This document shows positions 31,260-40,591 of a stretch of DNA of 64,000 bases, one piece after another. The DNA comes from Alistipes sp. (GTDB lineage: Bacteria > Bacteroidota > Bacteroidia > Bacteroidales > Rikenellaceae). The notes beneath the pieces were generated by a model, which saw nothing but the letters and a program-made list of their open reading frames with translations, did not search any database and had not been told where the DNA came from. The stretch is from NCBI GenBank assembly GCA_017624955.1, contig JAGAMA010000040.1:1-64000 (forward strand). The letters run 5' to 3'. The position numbers and the translations under genes are program-made. The stretch's first letter is position 1; each line of letters starts with the position of its first letter.

Positions 31260-31982
31260 ATGACAATGAAGCAGCTTGAAAAGCTCTACGAGGGCAAAGC
31301 AAAGCAGGTAGTGGCCACCGAGGATCCCGATCGGATCATTATCCACTACAAGGACGATGCTACGGCTTTCAACAACATTAAAAAGGCGACGATCCTCAAT
31401 AAGGGTCTCTTGAGTAACGCCATCTCGACCCTCCTGTTTCGCCACTTGGAGGCCAACGGGATTAAGACGCACTACATCGAGACACTGAATGAGCGTGATC
31501 AGCTCTGCCGCAAGGTGCAGATCTTCCCGATCGAGGTGGTCGTAAGAAACGTGATTGCCGGTTCGATGGCCCGCCATTTGGGTATGGAGGAGGGCTTCGA
31601 ACCCAAGAACACGATCTTCGACATCTGCTACAAGAACGATGATCTGGGCGATCCCCTGATGAACGACCACCAGGCCGTAGCCCTGGGGCTGGCCACCTAC
31701 GAGGAGCTGGCCGAGATCTACCGCATCGCGGGACGCATCAACGAGGTGCTGAAGGCACTCTTTCTGCAGATCAACATCAAGCTGGTCGATTTCAAGGTCG
31801 AGTTCGGCAAGACGAGCGACGGCGAGATTGTGCTGGCTGATGAGCTCTCGCCCGACACCTGCCGTCTGTGGGATAGCGAGACGGGCGAGAAGCTCGACCA
31901 CGACCGCTTCCGCCGCGATTTGGGCGGTGTGCGCGAGGCCTATGAGGAGATTTTAACACGTTTGGAGAGTTGCATCAAATAG
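31260..31982 (+). CDS. purC: SAICAR synthetase
   Basis: 240 residues, the short bacterial type. It joins CAIR with aspartate using [13 protein letters not shown] near the N-terminus is the ATP-binding signature, [13 protein letters not shown] the second motif, and LVDFKVEFG plus [14 protein letters not shown] the family C-terminal signatures. The start could be 31260 or 31266 (MTMKQLEK). It ends 6 bp before purF. Confidence 0.94.
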   Translation: MTMKQLEKLYEGKAKQVVATEDPDRIIIHYKDDATAFNNIKKATILNKGLLSNAISTLLFRHLEANGIKTHYIETLNERDQLCRKVQIFPIEVVVRNVIAGSMARHLGMEEGFEPKNTIFDICYKNDDLGDPLMNDHQAVALGLATYEELAEIYRIAGRINEVLKALFLQINIKLVDFKVEFGKTSDGEIVLADELSPDTCRLWDSETGEKLDHDRFRRDLGGVREAYEEILTRLESCIK

Positions 31983-31988
31983 TAAGGT

Positions 31989-33389
31989 ATGAATCAGTAT
32001 CGAAATATCAACGATGAGTGTGGCGTCTTCGGCATCTATGGCGTTGAAGATGCAGCTTCTTTGACCTATTATGGCCTGCATGCTTTGCAGCACCGCGGTC
32101 AGGAGGGATGCGGTATTGTAAGTGTGGATGAGCGCGCCTCGTTCCACCGCATCAAGGGCAAGGGCCTTGTGACGGAGGTATTCAAGGGGGACGAATTGCA
32201 GCAGATGCAGGGCCGGATGGCGATCGGTCATGTGCTCTACACGGCAGCCGAGGGCAACCGCCTGGAGAATGTGCAGCCGCTCTTCTTCCACCACAATTCG
32301 GGCGATTTCGCCATTGCCAACAACGGCAAGCTGGTCAATGCCGAGGAGCTGAGAGCCTATCTCGAAAAGCGAGGTAGTTTGTTCCAGTCGAGCTCCGATA
32401 GCGAGATTTTGGCGCACCTGATCAAGAAGGATTTCCGCGGTAATCGCCCCCGCATCGAGGCGATTCTCGATGCCCTGAATATGATGGAGGGTGCCTTCAC
32501 GTTCCTGGTGATGACCTCGCGCCGTATCTATGCCTGCCGCGACAAGCACGGCCTGCATCCGCTGGCCATCGGTAAGCTGGGTGAGGGGTATGTCATCGCG
32601 AGCGAAACCTGCGCCTTCGACACGGTGGGTGCCGAGTATATCCGCGATGTGGAGCCGGGCGAGGTCGTGACGATCGACCACCACGGCATCCGTTCGAACC
32701 ACTACTCGCAATTCAAGCACCACTGCATGTGTTCGATGGAGTACATCTACCTGGCGCGTCCGGATAGCGATATCGAGGGTTGCAACGTCCATGCCTACCG
32801 CAAGGAGTCGGGTAAGCTGCTCTTTAAGGAGGCTCCTGCCGATGCCGATATCGTGGTGGGTGTTCCCGATTCGAGCCTCAGTGCCGCCATGGGCTATGCC
32901 GAGGCGAGCGGCCTGCCGTACGAGATGGGTCTGATTAAGAATAAATACATCGGTCGCACCTTCATTCAGCCTACGCAGGCACTGCGCGAGAAGGGTGTAA
33001 GAATGAAGCTCTCGGCCGTGAGAACCATCGTCAAGGGTAAGCGTGTCGTGTTGGTCGATGACTCGATCGTGCGCGGTACGACCTCGCGTCGCATCGTGAC
33101 GATGCTCAAGGAGGCGGGCGCTACCGAGGTGCATGTGCGTATTGCCTCGCCTACGATGACCGAACCCTGTTTCTATGGTGTGGATACGACGAGCTACGAC
33201 GAGTTGATCTCGGCCCGTCTGTCGGTGCCCGAAGTCTGCAAGGCGATCGGTGCCGATACGCTGGCCTTCCTCTCGGAGGAGTCGCTCTACAAGGCGGGCA
33301 ATCGCGCGGAGTTGTGTACGGCCTGCTTCACGGGTCGCTACCCGACGGCGCTCTACCACAACACGGCAACCTTAAAATGCAAGAAATAA
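31989..33389 (+). CDS. purF: Amidophosphoribosyltransferase
   Basis: 466 residues, first committed enzyme of purine synthesis. A 10-residue propeptide (MNQYRNINDE) precedes Cys11, the N-terminal glutaminase nucleophile in CGVFGIYG. The PRPP motif is VVLVDDSIVRGTTS. Four cysteines in the positions of the B. subtilis [4Fe-4S] ligands are present (HHCMCSMEY, TEPCFYG, LCTACFTG), so this is the Fe-S type that matures by self-cleavage. Oxygen sensitivity would be expected. It lies between purC and purM in the same operon. Confidence 0.94.
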   Translation: MNQYRNINDECGVFGIYGVEDAASLTYYGLHALQHRGQEGCGIVSVDERASFHRIKGKGLVTEVFKGDELQQMQGRMAIGHVLYTAAEGNRLENVQPLFFHHNSGDFAIANNGKLVNAEELRAYLEKRGSLFQSSSDSEILAHLIKKDFRGNRPRIEAILDALNMMEGAFTFLVMTSRRIYACRDKHGLHPLAIGKLGEGYVIASETCAFDTVGAEYIRDVEPGEVVTIDHHGIRSNHYSQFKHHCMCSMEYIYLARPDSDIEGCNVHAYRKESGKLLFKEAPADADIVVGVPDSSLSAAMGYAEASGLPYEMGLIKNKYIGRTFIQPTQALREKGVRMKLSAVRTIVKGKRVVLVDDSIVRGTTSRRIVTMLKEAGATEVHVRIASPTMTEPCFYGVDTTSYDELISARLSVPEVCKAIGADTLAFLSEESLYKAGNRAELCTACFTGRYPTALYHNTATLKCKK

Positions 33390-33409
33390 CAAAATAACGA
33401 TAAAGAACT

Positions 33410-34435
33410 ATGGCTCAATCTTATGAAAAGGCCGGCGTAAATCTCGAGGCCGGTTACGAAGTGGTGCGACGCATCAAAAAACATGTCAGCTCGACCAATC
33501 GCCTGGGCGTGATGGGTAACATCGGTGCCTTTGGCGGCATGTTCGACCTCTCGGCCCTGAAGGTCGAGGAGCCCGTCTTGGTGAGTGGTACGGACGGCGT
33601 GGGTACGAAGCTCAAATTGGCCTTTGCCATCGACAAGCACGATACGATCGGTATCGATGCCGTGGCCATGTGCGTAAACGATGTCTTGGCACAGGGCGCC
33701 GAGCCGCTGTTGTTCCTTGACTATGTGGCCGTGGGTAGCAACGAGCCCGCCAAGATCGAGCAGATCGTAGCCGGTGTGGCCGAGGGTTGCCGTCAGGCAG
33801 GTTGCGCGCTCGTTGGTGGCGAGACGGCCGAGATGCCGGGCATGTACACCGAGGGCGAGTACGATATTGCCGGCTTCACGGTGGGTGTCGTAGAGAAGAA
33901 GAAGCTCATCGACGGCTCGAAGGTCAAGGTGGGTGATGTGCTGGTCGGTATCGCCTCGAGCGGCGTTCACTCGAACGGCTTCAGCCTGGTGCGTAAGGTT
34001 GTGTCGGATAACAACCTCGATTTGATGCAGGAGTATGAGGAGCTGCCCGGCAAGAAGCTCGGCGAGGCGCTGCTGACCCCGACGCGCATCTATGTAAAGC
34101 AGGTGCTGGAGGTGATCCGCAACTGCGACGTACACGGCATCAGCCACATCACGGGTGGCGGTTTCGACGAGAATATTCCCCGCATCCTGAAGGAGGGTCA
34201 GGGCATCGAGGTCGTTGAGGGATCGTGGGAGATTCTGCCCGTGTTCCGCGCCCTGGAGAAGTGGGGTGGCATTCCGCACCGCGAGATGTTCAACATCTTC
34301 AACATGGGTATCGGTATGGTCATCGCCCTCGACGCGAAGGAGGCCGAGAAGGCGATCGAGATCCTGACCGCTGCAGGCGAGAAGGCTTCGGTCATTGGCC
34401 GCGTAACGGATACGGAGGGTGTAGTGATTCGCTAA
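33410..34435 (+). CDS. purM: Phosphoribosylformylglycinamidine cyclo-ligase (AIR synthetase)
   Basis: 341 residues. It closes the imidazole ring of FGAM using ATP. GGFGGMFDL-type N-terminal loop, [42 protein letters not shown] and [12 protein letters not shown] are all diagnostic. Its fold is shared with the synthetase domains of PurL encoded upstream. It is followed after 13 bp by purN with a GTG start. Confidence 0.95.
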   Translation: MAQSYEKAGVNLEAGYEVVRRIKKHVSSTNRLGVMGNIGAFGGMFDLSALKVEEPVLVSGTDGVGTKLKLAFAIDKHDTIGIDAVAMCVNDVLAQGAEPLLFLDYVAVGSNEPAKIEQIVAGVAEGCRQAGCALVGGETAEMPGMYTEGEYDIAGFTVGVVEKKKLIDGSKVKVGDVLVGIASSGVHSNGFSLVRKVVSDNNLDLMQEYEELPGKKLGEALLTPTRIYVKQVLEVIRNCDVHGISHITGGGFDENIPRILKEGQGIEVVEGSWEILPVFRALEKWGGIPHREMFNIFNMGIGMVIALDAKEAEKAIEILTAAGEKASVIGRVTDTEGVVIR

Positions 34436-34448
34436 ACAACAGGTAGAG

Positions 34449-35018
34449 GTGGAACATCGTATTGCCGTCTTTGCCAGCGGTCGGGGCACGAACTTCGAGG
34501 CGATTGTAACGGCTGCGGAACGGGGCGAAATCCCCGCTCGCGTGGTCTTGGTTGTCGCGGATAAGCCCGAAGCCGAGGTCGTGGCACGCGCTGCGCGCCA
34601 CGGGGTGGAGTGCTTTGCCTTCCGCCCGAAGGAGTACGCATCGAAGGCGGAGTACGAGACCGAGATTGTTGCGCGGTGTAAGGCTGCCGGTGTAGAGTTG
34701 ATCTGTCTGGCGGGCTATATGCGCCTGGTGGGGGATACCCTGCTGGCGGGCTACGCAGGTCGCATCATCAATATTCACCCCTCACTCCTGCCCGCATTCC
34801 GAGGCGCACGAGCCATGGAGCAGGCGTTGGAGGCGGGTGTGAAGGTCTTCGGCGTGACGATCCACGAGGTGGATGCTTCGCTCGACGGCGGTCGCATCAT
34901 CGCCCAACGCGCCTTTGAGTACGACGGTAACGACCTGGAGGAGCTGGAGCGCAGAATCCATGCCATCGAGTACCCCCTCTATGTAGAGACAATTCGGAAA
35001 ATAATAACAAATAAATAG
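34449..35018 (+). CDS. purN: Phosphoribosylglycinamide formyltransferase, GTG start
   Basis: 189 residues, folate-dependent GAR transformylase. RIAVFASGRGTNFEAI at the N-terminus binds GAR, and the catalytic Asn-His-Asp set is visible in RIINIHPSLLPAFRGA (Asn, His) and the later GVTIHEVDASLDGG (Asp). The start codon is GTG at 34449 just after aggtagag, one of few Shine-Dalgarno-like sequences here. It uses 10-formyl-THF that the downstream folD pathway can supply. Confidence 0.92.
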   Translation: MEHRIAVFASGRGTNFEAIVTAAERGEIPARVVLVVADKPEAEVVARAARHGVECFAFRPKEYASKAEYETEIVARCKAAGVELICLAGYMRLVGDTLLAGYAGRIINIHPSLLPAFRGARAMEQALEAGVKVFGVTIHEVDASLDGGRIIAQRAFEYDGNDLEELERRIHAIEYPLYVETIRKIITNK

Positions 35019-35024
35019 CAAGCA

Positions 35025-36554
35025 ATGAGAGCATTAGTTAGTGTAAGCGACAAGCGTGGCGTAGTGGAGTTTGCCAAGGGCCTCCGCGCGCTGGGCTGGG
35101 AGGTGATCGCCACGGGCGGCACGATGAAGCTGCTCGAGGAGAGCGGCGTGGAGGTAATCAACATCAGCGACGTAACGGGCTTCCCCGAGATTTGCGACGG
35201 CCGCGTGAAGACGCTGCACCCCAAGGTGCATGGCGGTCTGCTGGCTCGCCGCGATGACGAGAGCCACCTTAAGGCGCTGAAGGAGAACGCCATCGAGTTT
35301 ATCGACCTGGTGTGTGTGAACCTCTATCCCTTCCGTCAGACCATCGAGAAGGAGGGCGTAACGATTGAGGAGGCCATCGAGAATATCGACATCGGCGGTC
35401 CGTCGATGCTGCGTTCGGCTGCCAAGAACTGGAACGATGTAACGGTGGTTTGCCACCCCGAGGATTACGACCAGATTCTGGCCGAGATCAAGGAGTTTGG
35501 CAATACGAAGAAGGAGAGCCGTCTGCAGCTCTCGGCCAAGGCCTACACCCACACGGCCCAGTATGATGCGATGATCGCTACCTACATGCGCAAGCAGGCC
35601 GGCCTGAACGAGAAACTCTTCCTGGAGTTCGACCTCAAGCAGTCGCTGCGCTACGGTGAGAACCCCCACCAGGAGGCGATGTTCTATGCCGAGAAGGAGC
35701 CCGTTTCGTTCTCGCTCGCTTCGGCCAAGCAGCTGCACGGCAAGGAGCTTTCGTACAACAATATCCAGGATGCCAACGCCGCGCTGGCCATCGTGCGCGA
35801 GTTCGATGAGCCCTTCTGCGTCGGTCTGAAGCACATGAACCCCTGCGGTGCCGCCATCGGAAAGGATGTTGTGGAGGCTTGGACGAAGGCTTACGAGGCC
35901 GATAAGGTGTCGATCTTCGGCGGTATCGTGGCCGTGAATCGTCCCCTGACGAAGGAGGCTGCCGAGCTGATGAAGCCCATCTTCCTGGAGATCATCATGG
36001 CTCCGAAGTTCGAGGAGGGTGCTTTGGAGGTGCTCACGACGAAGAAGAACCTGCGCCTCATCGAGGTCGATATGACGAAGGACGACACGACCAAGAAGCA
36101 GTATGTAAGCGTGCGCGGCGGTCTGCTGGTGCAGAACCTCGATACGCAGACGAAGGATGTAACGGCCGATATGTGCGTGACGGAGAAGCAGCCCACGGAG
36201 GCTGATCTCGTCGATCTGAACTTCGGTTGGCGCATCGTGAAGCATGTGAAGTCGAACGCGATTGCCGTCGTAAAGAATGGCGTAACGCTGGGCGTAGGTG
36301 CCGGCCAGATGAACCGCGTAGGTTCAGCCGAGATCGCCCTGAAGCAGGCCAAGGCTGCCGGTGTGACGGAGGGTATCGTACTCGCTTCGGATGCCTTCTT
36401 CCCCTTCGATGACTGCGTGACGATGGCTGCCGAGTATGGCGTGACGGCCATTGTTCAGCCTGGTGGTTCGGTGCGCGACGAGGATTCAATCAAGAAGTGC
36501 AACGAGCTGGGTATCTCGATGGTATTCACCGGCATGCGCCACTTTAAGCATTAG
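35025..36554 (+). CDS. purH: Bifunctional AICAR formyltransferase / IMP cyclohydrolase
   Basis: 509 residues. The N-terminal MGS-like cyclohydrolase domain (ALVSVSDKRGVVEFAKGL, GGTMKLLEESG, GRVKTLHPKVHGG) is followed by the formyltransferase domain (SLRYGENPHQEA, KHMNPCGAA, FFPFDD). It carries out the last two steps to IMP. It starts 6 bp after purN. A small hairpin (ttaggatt / aatcctaa) overlaps the stop and a larger repeat follows before purD. Confidence 0.95.
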   Translation: MRALVSVSDKRGVVEFAKGLRALGWEVIATGGTMKLLEESGVEVINISDVTGFPEICDGRVKTLHPKVHGGLLARRDDESHLKALKENAIEFIDLVCVNLYPFRQTIEKEGVTIEEAIENIDIGGPSMLRSAAKNWNDVTVVCHPEDYDQILAEIKEFGNTKKESRLQLSAKAYTHTAQYDAMIATYMRKQAGLNEKLFLEFDLKQSLRYGENPHQEAMFYAEKEPVSFSLASAKQLHGKELSYNNIQDANAALAIVREFDEPFCVGLKHMNPCGAAIGKDVVEAWTKAYEADKVSIFGGIVAVNRPLTKEAAELMKPIFLEIIMAPKFEEGALEVLTTKKNLRLIEVDMTKDDTTKKQYVSVRGGLLVQNLDTQTKDVTADMCVTEKQPTEADLVDLNFGWRIVKHVKSNAIAVVKNGVTLGVGAGQMNRVGSAEIALKQAKAAGVTEGIVLASDAFFPFDDCVTMAAEYGVTAIVQPGGSVRDEDSIKKCNELGISMVFTGMRHFKH

Positions 36555-36775
36555 GATTCAAAATCCTAATGCTTGCCTTCGGCAATTTATATAGACAATC
36601 TCTCTAAATCCCCCTTTGAAAAGGGGGACTTCATAGGGATAGAAAAAGAAGTCCTGTTGGCTCGTTAGCGAGGAAAAGGAGCGTAGCGACCAAGCCCCTG
36701 CCTAAGGCGGGGGTTTGGGGGTGGGTAAAATCTATATATGACGCCGAAGGCGGCACATACGGCAAAGATTAAAGA
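36551..36775. repeat. Large structured repeat between purH and purD
   Basis: Contains a hairpin over the purH stop (36551-36569), a ttgcc-ttc-ggcaa hairpin (36573-36585), a long arm starting tatataga (36588) and closing tctatata (36731-36738) with internal cccccttt/aaggggg and cccctgcc/ggcggggg hairpins, and cgcc-gaa-ggcg (36742-36752). The layout resembles the cloverleaf family without a clear outer stem. It combines that family with the tatagacaatc type. Confidence 0.75.
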
Positions 36776-36806
36776 TAAAAGTGTAAATTAATACGATTTG
36801 GATGAT

Positions 36807-38054
36807 ATGAAAGTTCTTGTTATTGGCTCGGGTGGTCGTGAGCATGCCATTGTCGATGCTTTGACCCGTTCGCCGCAGGTTGAGAAGATCTTTGCAGCTC
36901 CGGGTAATGCCGGTATGGCCGCCCAGGCCGAGTGTGTGGCAATCCGCGAAACGGAAATTGAGAAGCTCGCCGCCTTTGCCAAGGAAAATGGGGTAGAGCT
37001 GACCGTCGTAGGTCCCGAGGTGGCGTTGGCTGCCGGTGTGGCCGACTGCTTCAAGGCCGAGGGGCTGCGCATCTTCGGCCCTTCGAAGGCTGCTGCCCGC
37101 ATCGAGTCGAGCAAGGAGTTTGCCAAGGAGCTGATGGCCAAGTACAACATCCCGACGGCCGGTTTCAAGGCCTTTACCGACTATGCCGAGGCCAAGGCCT
37201 ATGTCGAGAGCCGTCCGCTGCCTGCCGTGTTGAAGTATGACGGCCTGGCTGCCGGTAAGGGTGTCGTGATTGCCCAGACGCTGGAGGAGGCTGACGAGGC
37301 GCTGAAGGATATGCTGCTCGATACGAAGTTCGGTCAGGGCAAGGTCGTGGTGGAGGATTTCCTCACGGGCCCCGAGTTCTCGTTCATGTGCTTCGTCTCG
37401 GGCGAGAAGGTGTGGCCGATGCAGCTCGCCCAGGACCACAAGCGCGCCTACGATGGCGACAAGGGTCCCAATACGGGTGGTATGGGTGCCTATTCGCCCC
37501 TGCCGTTCGTGACGAAGGAGGACGAGGAGTTTGCGCTCAACGAGATTCTGAAGCCCGTAGCCGCAGCCATGGTCAAGGAGGGTTGCCCGTTTGAGGGTGT
37601 GCTGTATGGTGGTCTGATGAAGACCCCCGATGGCGTGAAGGTCATCGAGTTCAACGCCCGCTTTGGCGACCCCGAGACGGAGGTGGTGCTGCCCCGCCTG
37701 AAGAGCGACATCGTCGATATCTTCTGCGCCGTGGCCGACCACAGCGATACGGAGCTGGAGTGGCACGACTTCATGACCCTGGGTGTTGTCCTCGCCTCGA
37801 AGGGCTACCCGGGCGACTATAAGAAGGGTGTCGAGATCGGTGGTCTGAACGAGGTCGAGGGTACGCTCTACCACATGGGTACGAAGGCCGAGGGGGAGAA
37901 GATTCTCACCAACGGCGGTCGTGTCCTGTTTGTGGTGGGTAAGGGTGCAACGCTCGACGAGGCGCGCCGAAACGCCCTCAAGGATGTGGAGCGCGTGCAG
38001 TGCGATAACCTCTTCCACCGCACCGATATCGGTCACTATGTGTTTGATAAATAA
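36807..38054 (+). CDS. purD: Phosphoribosylamine-glycine ligase
   Basis: 415 residues, ATP-grasp enzyme that makes GAR. MKVLVIGSGGREHAIV is the canonical N-terminus; I chose 36807, although an in-frame ATG 9 bp upstream is possible. GPSKAAARIESSKEFAK, LKYDGLAAGKGV, DHKRAYDGDKGPNTGGMGAYSP and EFNARFGDPETE are the family signatures. It is separated from purH by about 250 bp of repeats but has no obvious promoter of its own, so the operon may continue through them. Confidence 0.94.
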   Translation: MKVLVIGSGGREHAIVDALTRSPQVEKIFAAPGNAGMAAQAECVAIRETEIEKLAAFAKENGVELTVVGPEVALAAGVADCFKAEGLRIFGPSKAAARIESSKEFAKELMAKYNIPTAGFKAFTDYAEAKAYVESRPLPAVLKYDGLAAGKGVVIAQTLEEADEALKDMLLDTKFGQGKVVVEDFLTGPEFSFMCFVSGEKVWPMQLAQDHKRAYDGDKGPNTGGMGAYSPLPFVTKEDEEFALNEILKPVAAAMVKEGCPFEGVLYGGLMKTPDGVKVIEFNARFGDPETEVVLPRLKSDIVDIFCAVADHSDTELEWHDFMTLGVVLASKGYPGDYKKGVEIGGLNEVEGTLYHMGTKAEGEKILTNGGRVLFVVGKGATLDEARRNALKDVERVQCDNLFHRTDIGHYVFDK

Positions 38055-38066
38055 AGCGACAAAGAT

Positions 38067-38912
38067 ATGATTATCAGTGGTAAAGAACTGTCGGCCAAGA
38101 TGAAAGCCGCAATGGCCGAGGAGGTCAAGACCTTCCCCGAGAAGTATGGCCGTGTGCCGCATCTGGCTGTGATCCTGGTGGGCGATAACCCTGCCAGCGT
38201 GTCGTATGTGACGGGCAAGGCGAAGGCATCGGCCGAGGTGGGTATCAAGAACTCGACGATTCGCCGTGAGGCTTCGATCTCGGAGGAGGAGCTGCTGGCG
38301 CTCATCGCCGAGCTCAATGCCGACGACGAGGTGGACGGTATTCTGGTGCAGCTCCCGCTCCCGAAGCATATCTCGGAGGATAAGGTAATTGCCGCCATCG
38401 ACGTAAAGAAGGATGTGGACGGCTTCCACCCCGCCAATGTGGCTGCCCTCTGGCAGAAGCAGCCCTGCACGCTTCCCTGCACCCCGAAGGGCATTATTCG
38501 CATGCTCCAGACGGCCGGTGTTGAGATGGCCGGCAAGGAGGCTGTGGTAATCGGTCGCTCGAACATCGTGGGTCTTCCCGTGTCGAAGCTCCTCCTGGAC
38601 CAGAACGCCACCGTAACCATCGCCCACAGCCGCACCAAGAACCTCGCGGAGGTAACCCGTCGTGCCGAGATTCTGGTGGTAGCCATCGGTCGCCCGAAGT
38701 TCGTAACGGCCGATATGGTTTCCGAGGGTGCTGTGGTCATTGATGTCGGTGTGAACCGCGATCCCGAGACGGGCAAGCTCTGTGGCGATGTCGATTTCGC
38801 CGCCATCGAGCCGAAAGCCTCCGTCATCACTCCTGTTCCCGGAGGTGTGGGGCCGATGACGATTACTTGTTTGATGGAGAATACGATTGAATGCTTCCTC
38901 AAAAGCCGTTAG
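38067..38912 (+). CDS. folD: Methylenetetrahydrofolate dehydrogenase / methenyl-THF cyclohydrolase
   Basis: 281 residues. It is bifunctional and makes 10-formyl-THF precursors for PurN and PurH. YVTGKAKASAEVGI contains the active-site Tyr-x3-Lys, VDGILVQLPLP and DVDGFHPAN follow, and VIGRSNIVGLPV is the NADP-binding signature. It starts 12 bp after purD. The last four codons and the TAG are part of the arm of a large palindrome that follows, so the C-terminus (CFLKSR) is encoded by repeat-like DNA. Confidence 0.94.
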   Translation: MIISGKELSAKMKAAMAEEVKTFPEKYGRVPHLAVILVGDNPASVSYVTGKAKASAEVGIKNSTIRREASISEEELLALIAELNADDEVDGILVQLPLPKHISEDKVIAAIDVKKDVDGFHPANVAALWQKQPCTLPCTPKGIIRMLQTAGVEMAGKEAVVIGRSNIVGLPVSKLLLDQNATVTIAHSRTKNLAEVTRRAEILVVAIGRPKFVTADMVSEGAVVIDVGVNRDPETGKLCGDVDFAAIEPKASVITPVPGGVGPMTITCLMENTIECFLKSR

Positions 38913-39022
38913 AGCGGCTCTTTTGGCGTAAACTGCAATCCCGAAGTTCCTCACATACGCTCAAGTATGCTGCGGACTTCGGGATTTTGTTTGCCTAAAA
39001 ATAGCTCGCTCTAACGACTTTT
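38893..39022. repeat. Palindrome overlapping the folD stop codon
   Basis: Left arm tgcttcctcaaaagccgtta (inside folD) plus gagcgg...ggcg mirrors cgctctaacgacttttgaagc on the right. The inner stem aatcccgaag / cttcgggatt closes on apex catac-gctcaa-gtatg, the same apical loop as the palindromic elements at 20399 and 23955. The arms are long and imperfect, about 130 bp in all. Confidence 0.8.
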
Positions 39023-39099
39023 GAAGCTCCGCTTTTCGCCACTACGCAAGCCTAAAAATCGCCTCGTTATACACAATTTTGCGGTTGGAATGTAAACAA

Positions 39100-39203
39100 T
39101 CCCCGTGGTAAAAAGACTGCGGGGATTCATTTTGAATTCTAAATTCTACATTTTGAATTTGCAATTGGTATCGCTTTTGCAGGAGGCAAAAGCAAATACC
39201 AAC
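39100..39203 (+). promoter_or_regulatory. Two hairpins upstream of the nitroreductase gene
   Basis: aatccccg/cggggatt (39100-39127) is a terminator-like hairpin with a short T-rich tail. ttggtat-c-gcttttgc/gcaaaagcaaataccaa (39166-39203) is a long stem that ends just before the start at 39208 and could hide or set the translation start. Confidence 0.5.
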
Positions 39204-39207
39204 GCTT

Positions 39208-39816
39208 ATGGCAAACCTGTTTTTGGATGCGGTGGCCGCGAGGCGCACCTGCTACGACCTGGATGGCGACATCCCCATTCCCGAATCGCATATCGAGCAG
39301 ATCATCGATCGCCTGCTGCTGACCGTTCCTTCGGCCTTCAACGGTCAATCGACCCGCATCGTGCTCCTGCTCGGAACGCACCACTACACCCTTTGGCGCA
39401 TCGTCAAGGAGTCGCTCAAACCGCTCCTCACGGAGGAGCAGTTCGTGAAATCGGCTCGCAAGATCGAAAGCTCCTTTGCATCGGGCTTCGGTACGGTCCT
39501 CTTCTTCGAGGATCGACGCGTGGTCGAGGCGCAGAAGGCACGCTATCCGCTCTATGCCGATAAGATGGAGGATTTCACCTCCCAATCCTCGGCCATGCAC
39601 CAATTCGCCCTCTGGACGGCACTTGCCGATGAGGGCATCGGGGCTTCGTTGCAACATTACAACCCCCTGATTGACGACCGCGTGCAGGTGCATTGGAACA
39701 TCGACCCCGCCTGGCGCCTGGTGGCTCAAATGCCCTTCGGGATGCCCCTCTCCGCGCCCGACGAGAAGGTGCAGCATACGCCCCTTGCAGCGCGAAGAAT
39801 CTTTTTTAGAGAATGA
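39208..39816 (+). CDS. Nitroreductase family protein
   Basis: 202 residues, FMN-dependent nitroreductase-like fold of the short HBN1/YdfN type. Features: RRTCYDLDGDIPIPESHIEQII and VPSAFNGQSTRIVLLLG near the N-terminus (FMN-binding Arg and Ser/Asn), GFGTVLFFED and SSAMHQFALWTALADEGIGASLQHYNP (family C-terminal motif). It probably reduces quinones, nitro compounds or flavins with NAD(P)H, but the physiological substrate cannot be inferred. It is monocistronic and opens about 300 bp after folD. Confidence 0.85.
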   Translation: MANLFLDAVAARRTCYDLDGDIPIPESHIEQIIDRLLLTVPSAFNGQSTRIVLLLGTHHYTLWRIVKESLKPLLTEEQFVKSARKIESSFASGFGTVLFFEDRRVVEAQKARYPLYADKMEDFTSQSSAMHQFALWTALADEGIGASLQHYNPLIDDRVQVHWNIDPAWRLVAQMPFGMPLSAPDEKVQHTPLAARRIFFRE

Positions 39817-39863
39817 GCGAATTTGTAATGCGAGGGAGGTTCAGCAACCTCCCTCGATACTCC

Positions 39864-40424
39864 TTAAATCGTCTTGGGCTTTTGAATAAGTCGTACAATA
39901 AGCGAAACAAGATAGACGATGCACCCCCAAATAGGAGCGATGAGTGCTACTTTGATACCTCCGCTAATCAAGGAAGGTGATACATCGCCCGCTTGCTGTA
40001 TAACTCCCGAGGCAGCGTGCATTCCCACTATGAAGGAGAGAACGCCAATAACCACCGCAATTTGCCCAAACTCTTTGACATGCGAAGGCATTCGCCAAGC
40101 TGCCAGAAAAATGGCTACCAGGCAAAGTGTGATGAGGGACATCCATCCGTAGCCACCGGCGAGATAGAGGTCGTATGCCTGTCTATAGAGCGGGATTCGC
40201 CGTTCGTAATGGGTGGTTACCTTAACTGTTCCGTCGGGCATACGAAATGTGCCGATACTTGCTACTTTCCACTCCTTTTCCCAATTCAAAGGCAGATCGG
40301 CTGGTACGGTTAGATAAATCGTGTCGGGCTTATCCGAGGCTTGAGGGGTGTTGTCATTTTGTGCGTAGAGTTGGCCGCTCCCCATCAAAAGCGTACATAG
40401 AAGAATAAGAATAATCTTTTTCAT
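39864..40424 (-). CDS. Exported membrane protein with MotA/TolQ/ExbB-like C-terminus
   Basis: 186 residues. A signal peptide (about 1-21) precedes a periplasmic stretch of about 70 residues (TIYLTVPADLPLNWEKEW), then three membrane helices (about 92-112, 120-142 and 155-180). The last part (SLISGGIKVALIAPIWGCIVYLV) resembles the TM2-TM3 region of MotA/TolQ/ExbB proton-channel proteins, where a Ser-Gly-rich segment lines the pore. The usual ExbD/TolR partner is not adjacent. It is divergent from the LytTR gene, which may control it. The assignment is tentative. Confidence 0.5.
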   Translation of the reverse strand: MKKIILILLCTLLMGSGQLYAQNDNTPQASDKPDTIYLTVPADLPLNWEKEWKVASIGTFRMPDGTVKVTTHYERRIPLYRQAYDLYLAGGYGWMSLITLCLVAIFLAAWRMPSHVKEFGQIAVVIGVLSFIVGMHAASGVIQQAGDVSPSLISGGIKVALIAPIWGCIVYLVSLIVRLIQKPKTI

Positions 40425-40473
40425 GGTTGTTGTTGTGTTGGTTTAACAATTCGTGTTGGGAATTCCGCTACTG

Positions 40474-40481
40474 CAAAGATA
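40474..40481 (-). promoter_or_regulatory. Promoter -7 box of the MotA/TolQ-like gene
   Basis: TATCTTTG on the minus strand, with a possible TTG 21 bp upstream. Confidence 0.6.
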
Positions 40482-40513
40482 GGGTGTAAGGGGACATTTT
40501 TGCAAGGTCGAAA

Positions 40514-40555
40514 CCCCCGATTGGGGTGTTAAAACCCCCAAGTTGCCCATTGGGG
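40514..40555. promoter_or_regulatory. Operator-like C5/G4 inverted and direct repeats between divergent genes
   Basis: ccccc-gatt-gggg (40514-40526) and ccccc-...-tgggg (40535-40555), each preceded by aaa, lie between the divergent -7 boxes at 40474 and 40580. They would place a bound regulator over both promoters. LytTR proteins bind repeated short sites, so the neighbouring LytTR regulator is the obvious candidate. Confidence 0.45.
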
Positions 40556-40579
40556 CTTTTGCCGAAAGCCTTTTTTCGC

Positions 40580-40587
40580 TATCTTTG
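40580..40587 (+). promoter_or_regulatory. Promoter -7 box of the LytTR gene (leaderless)
   Basis: TATCTTTG with TTTG 18 bp upstream (40558-40561). The ATG at 40592 is only 5 bp after the box, so the mRNA should begin at or beside the start codon. Confidence 0.7.
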
Positions 40588-40591
40588 TCCT

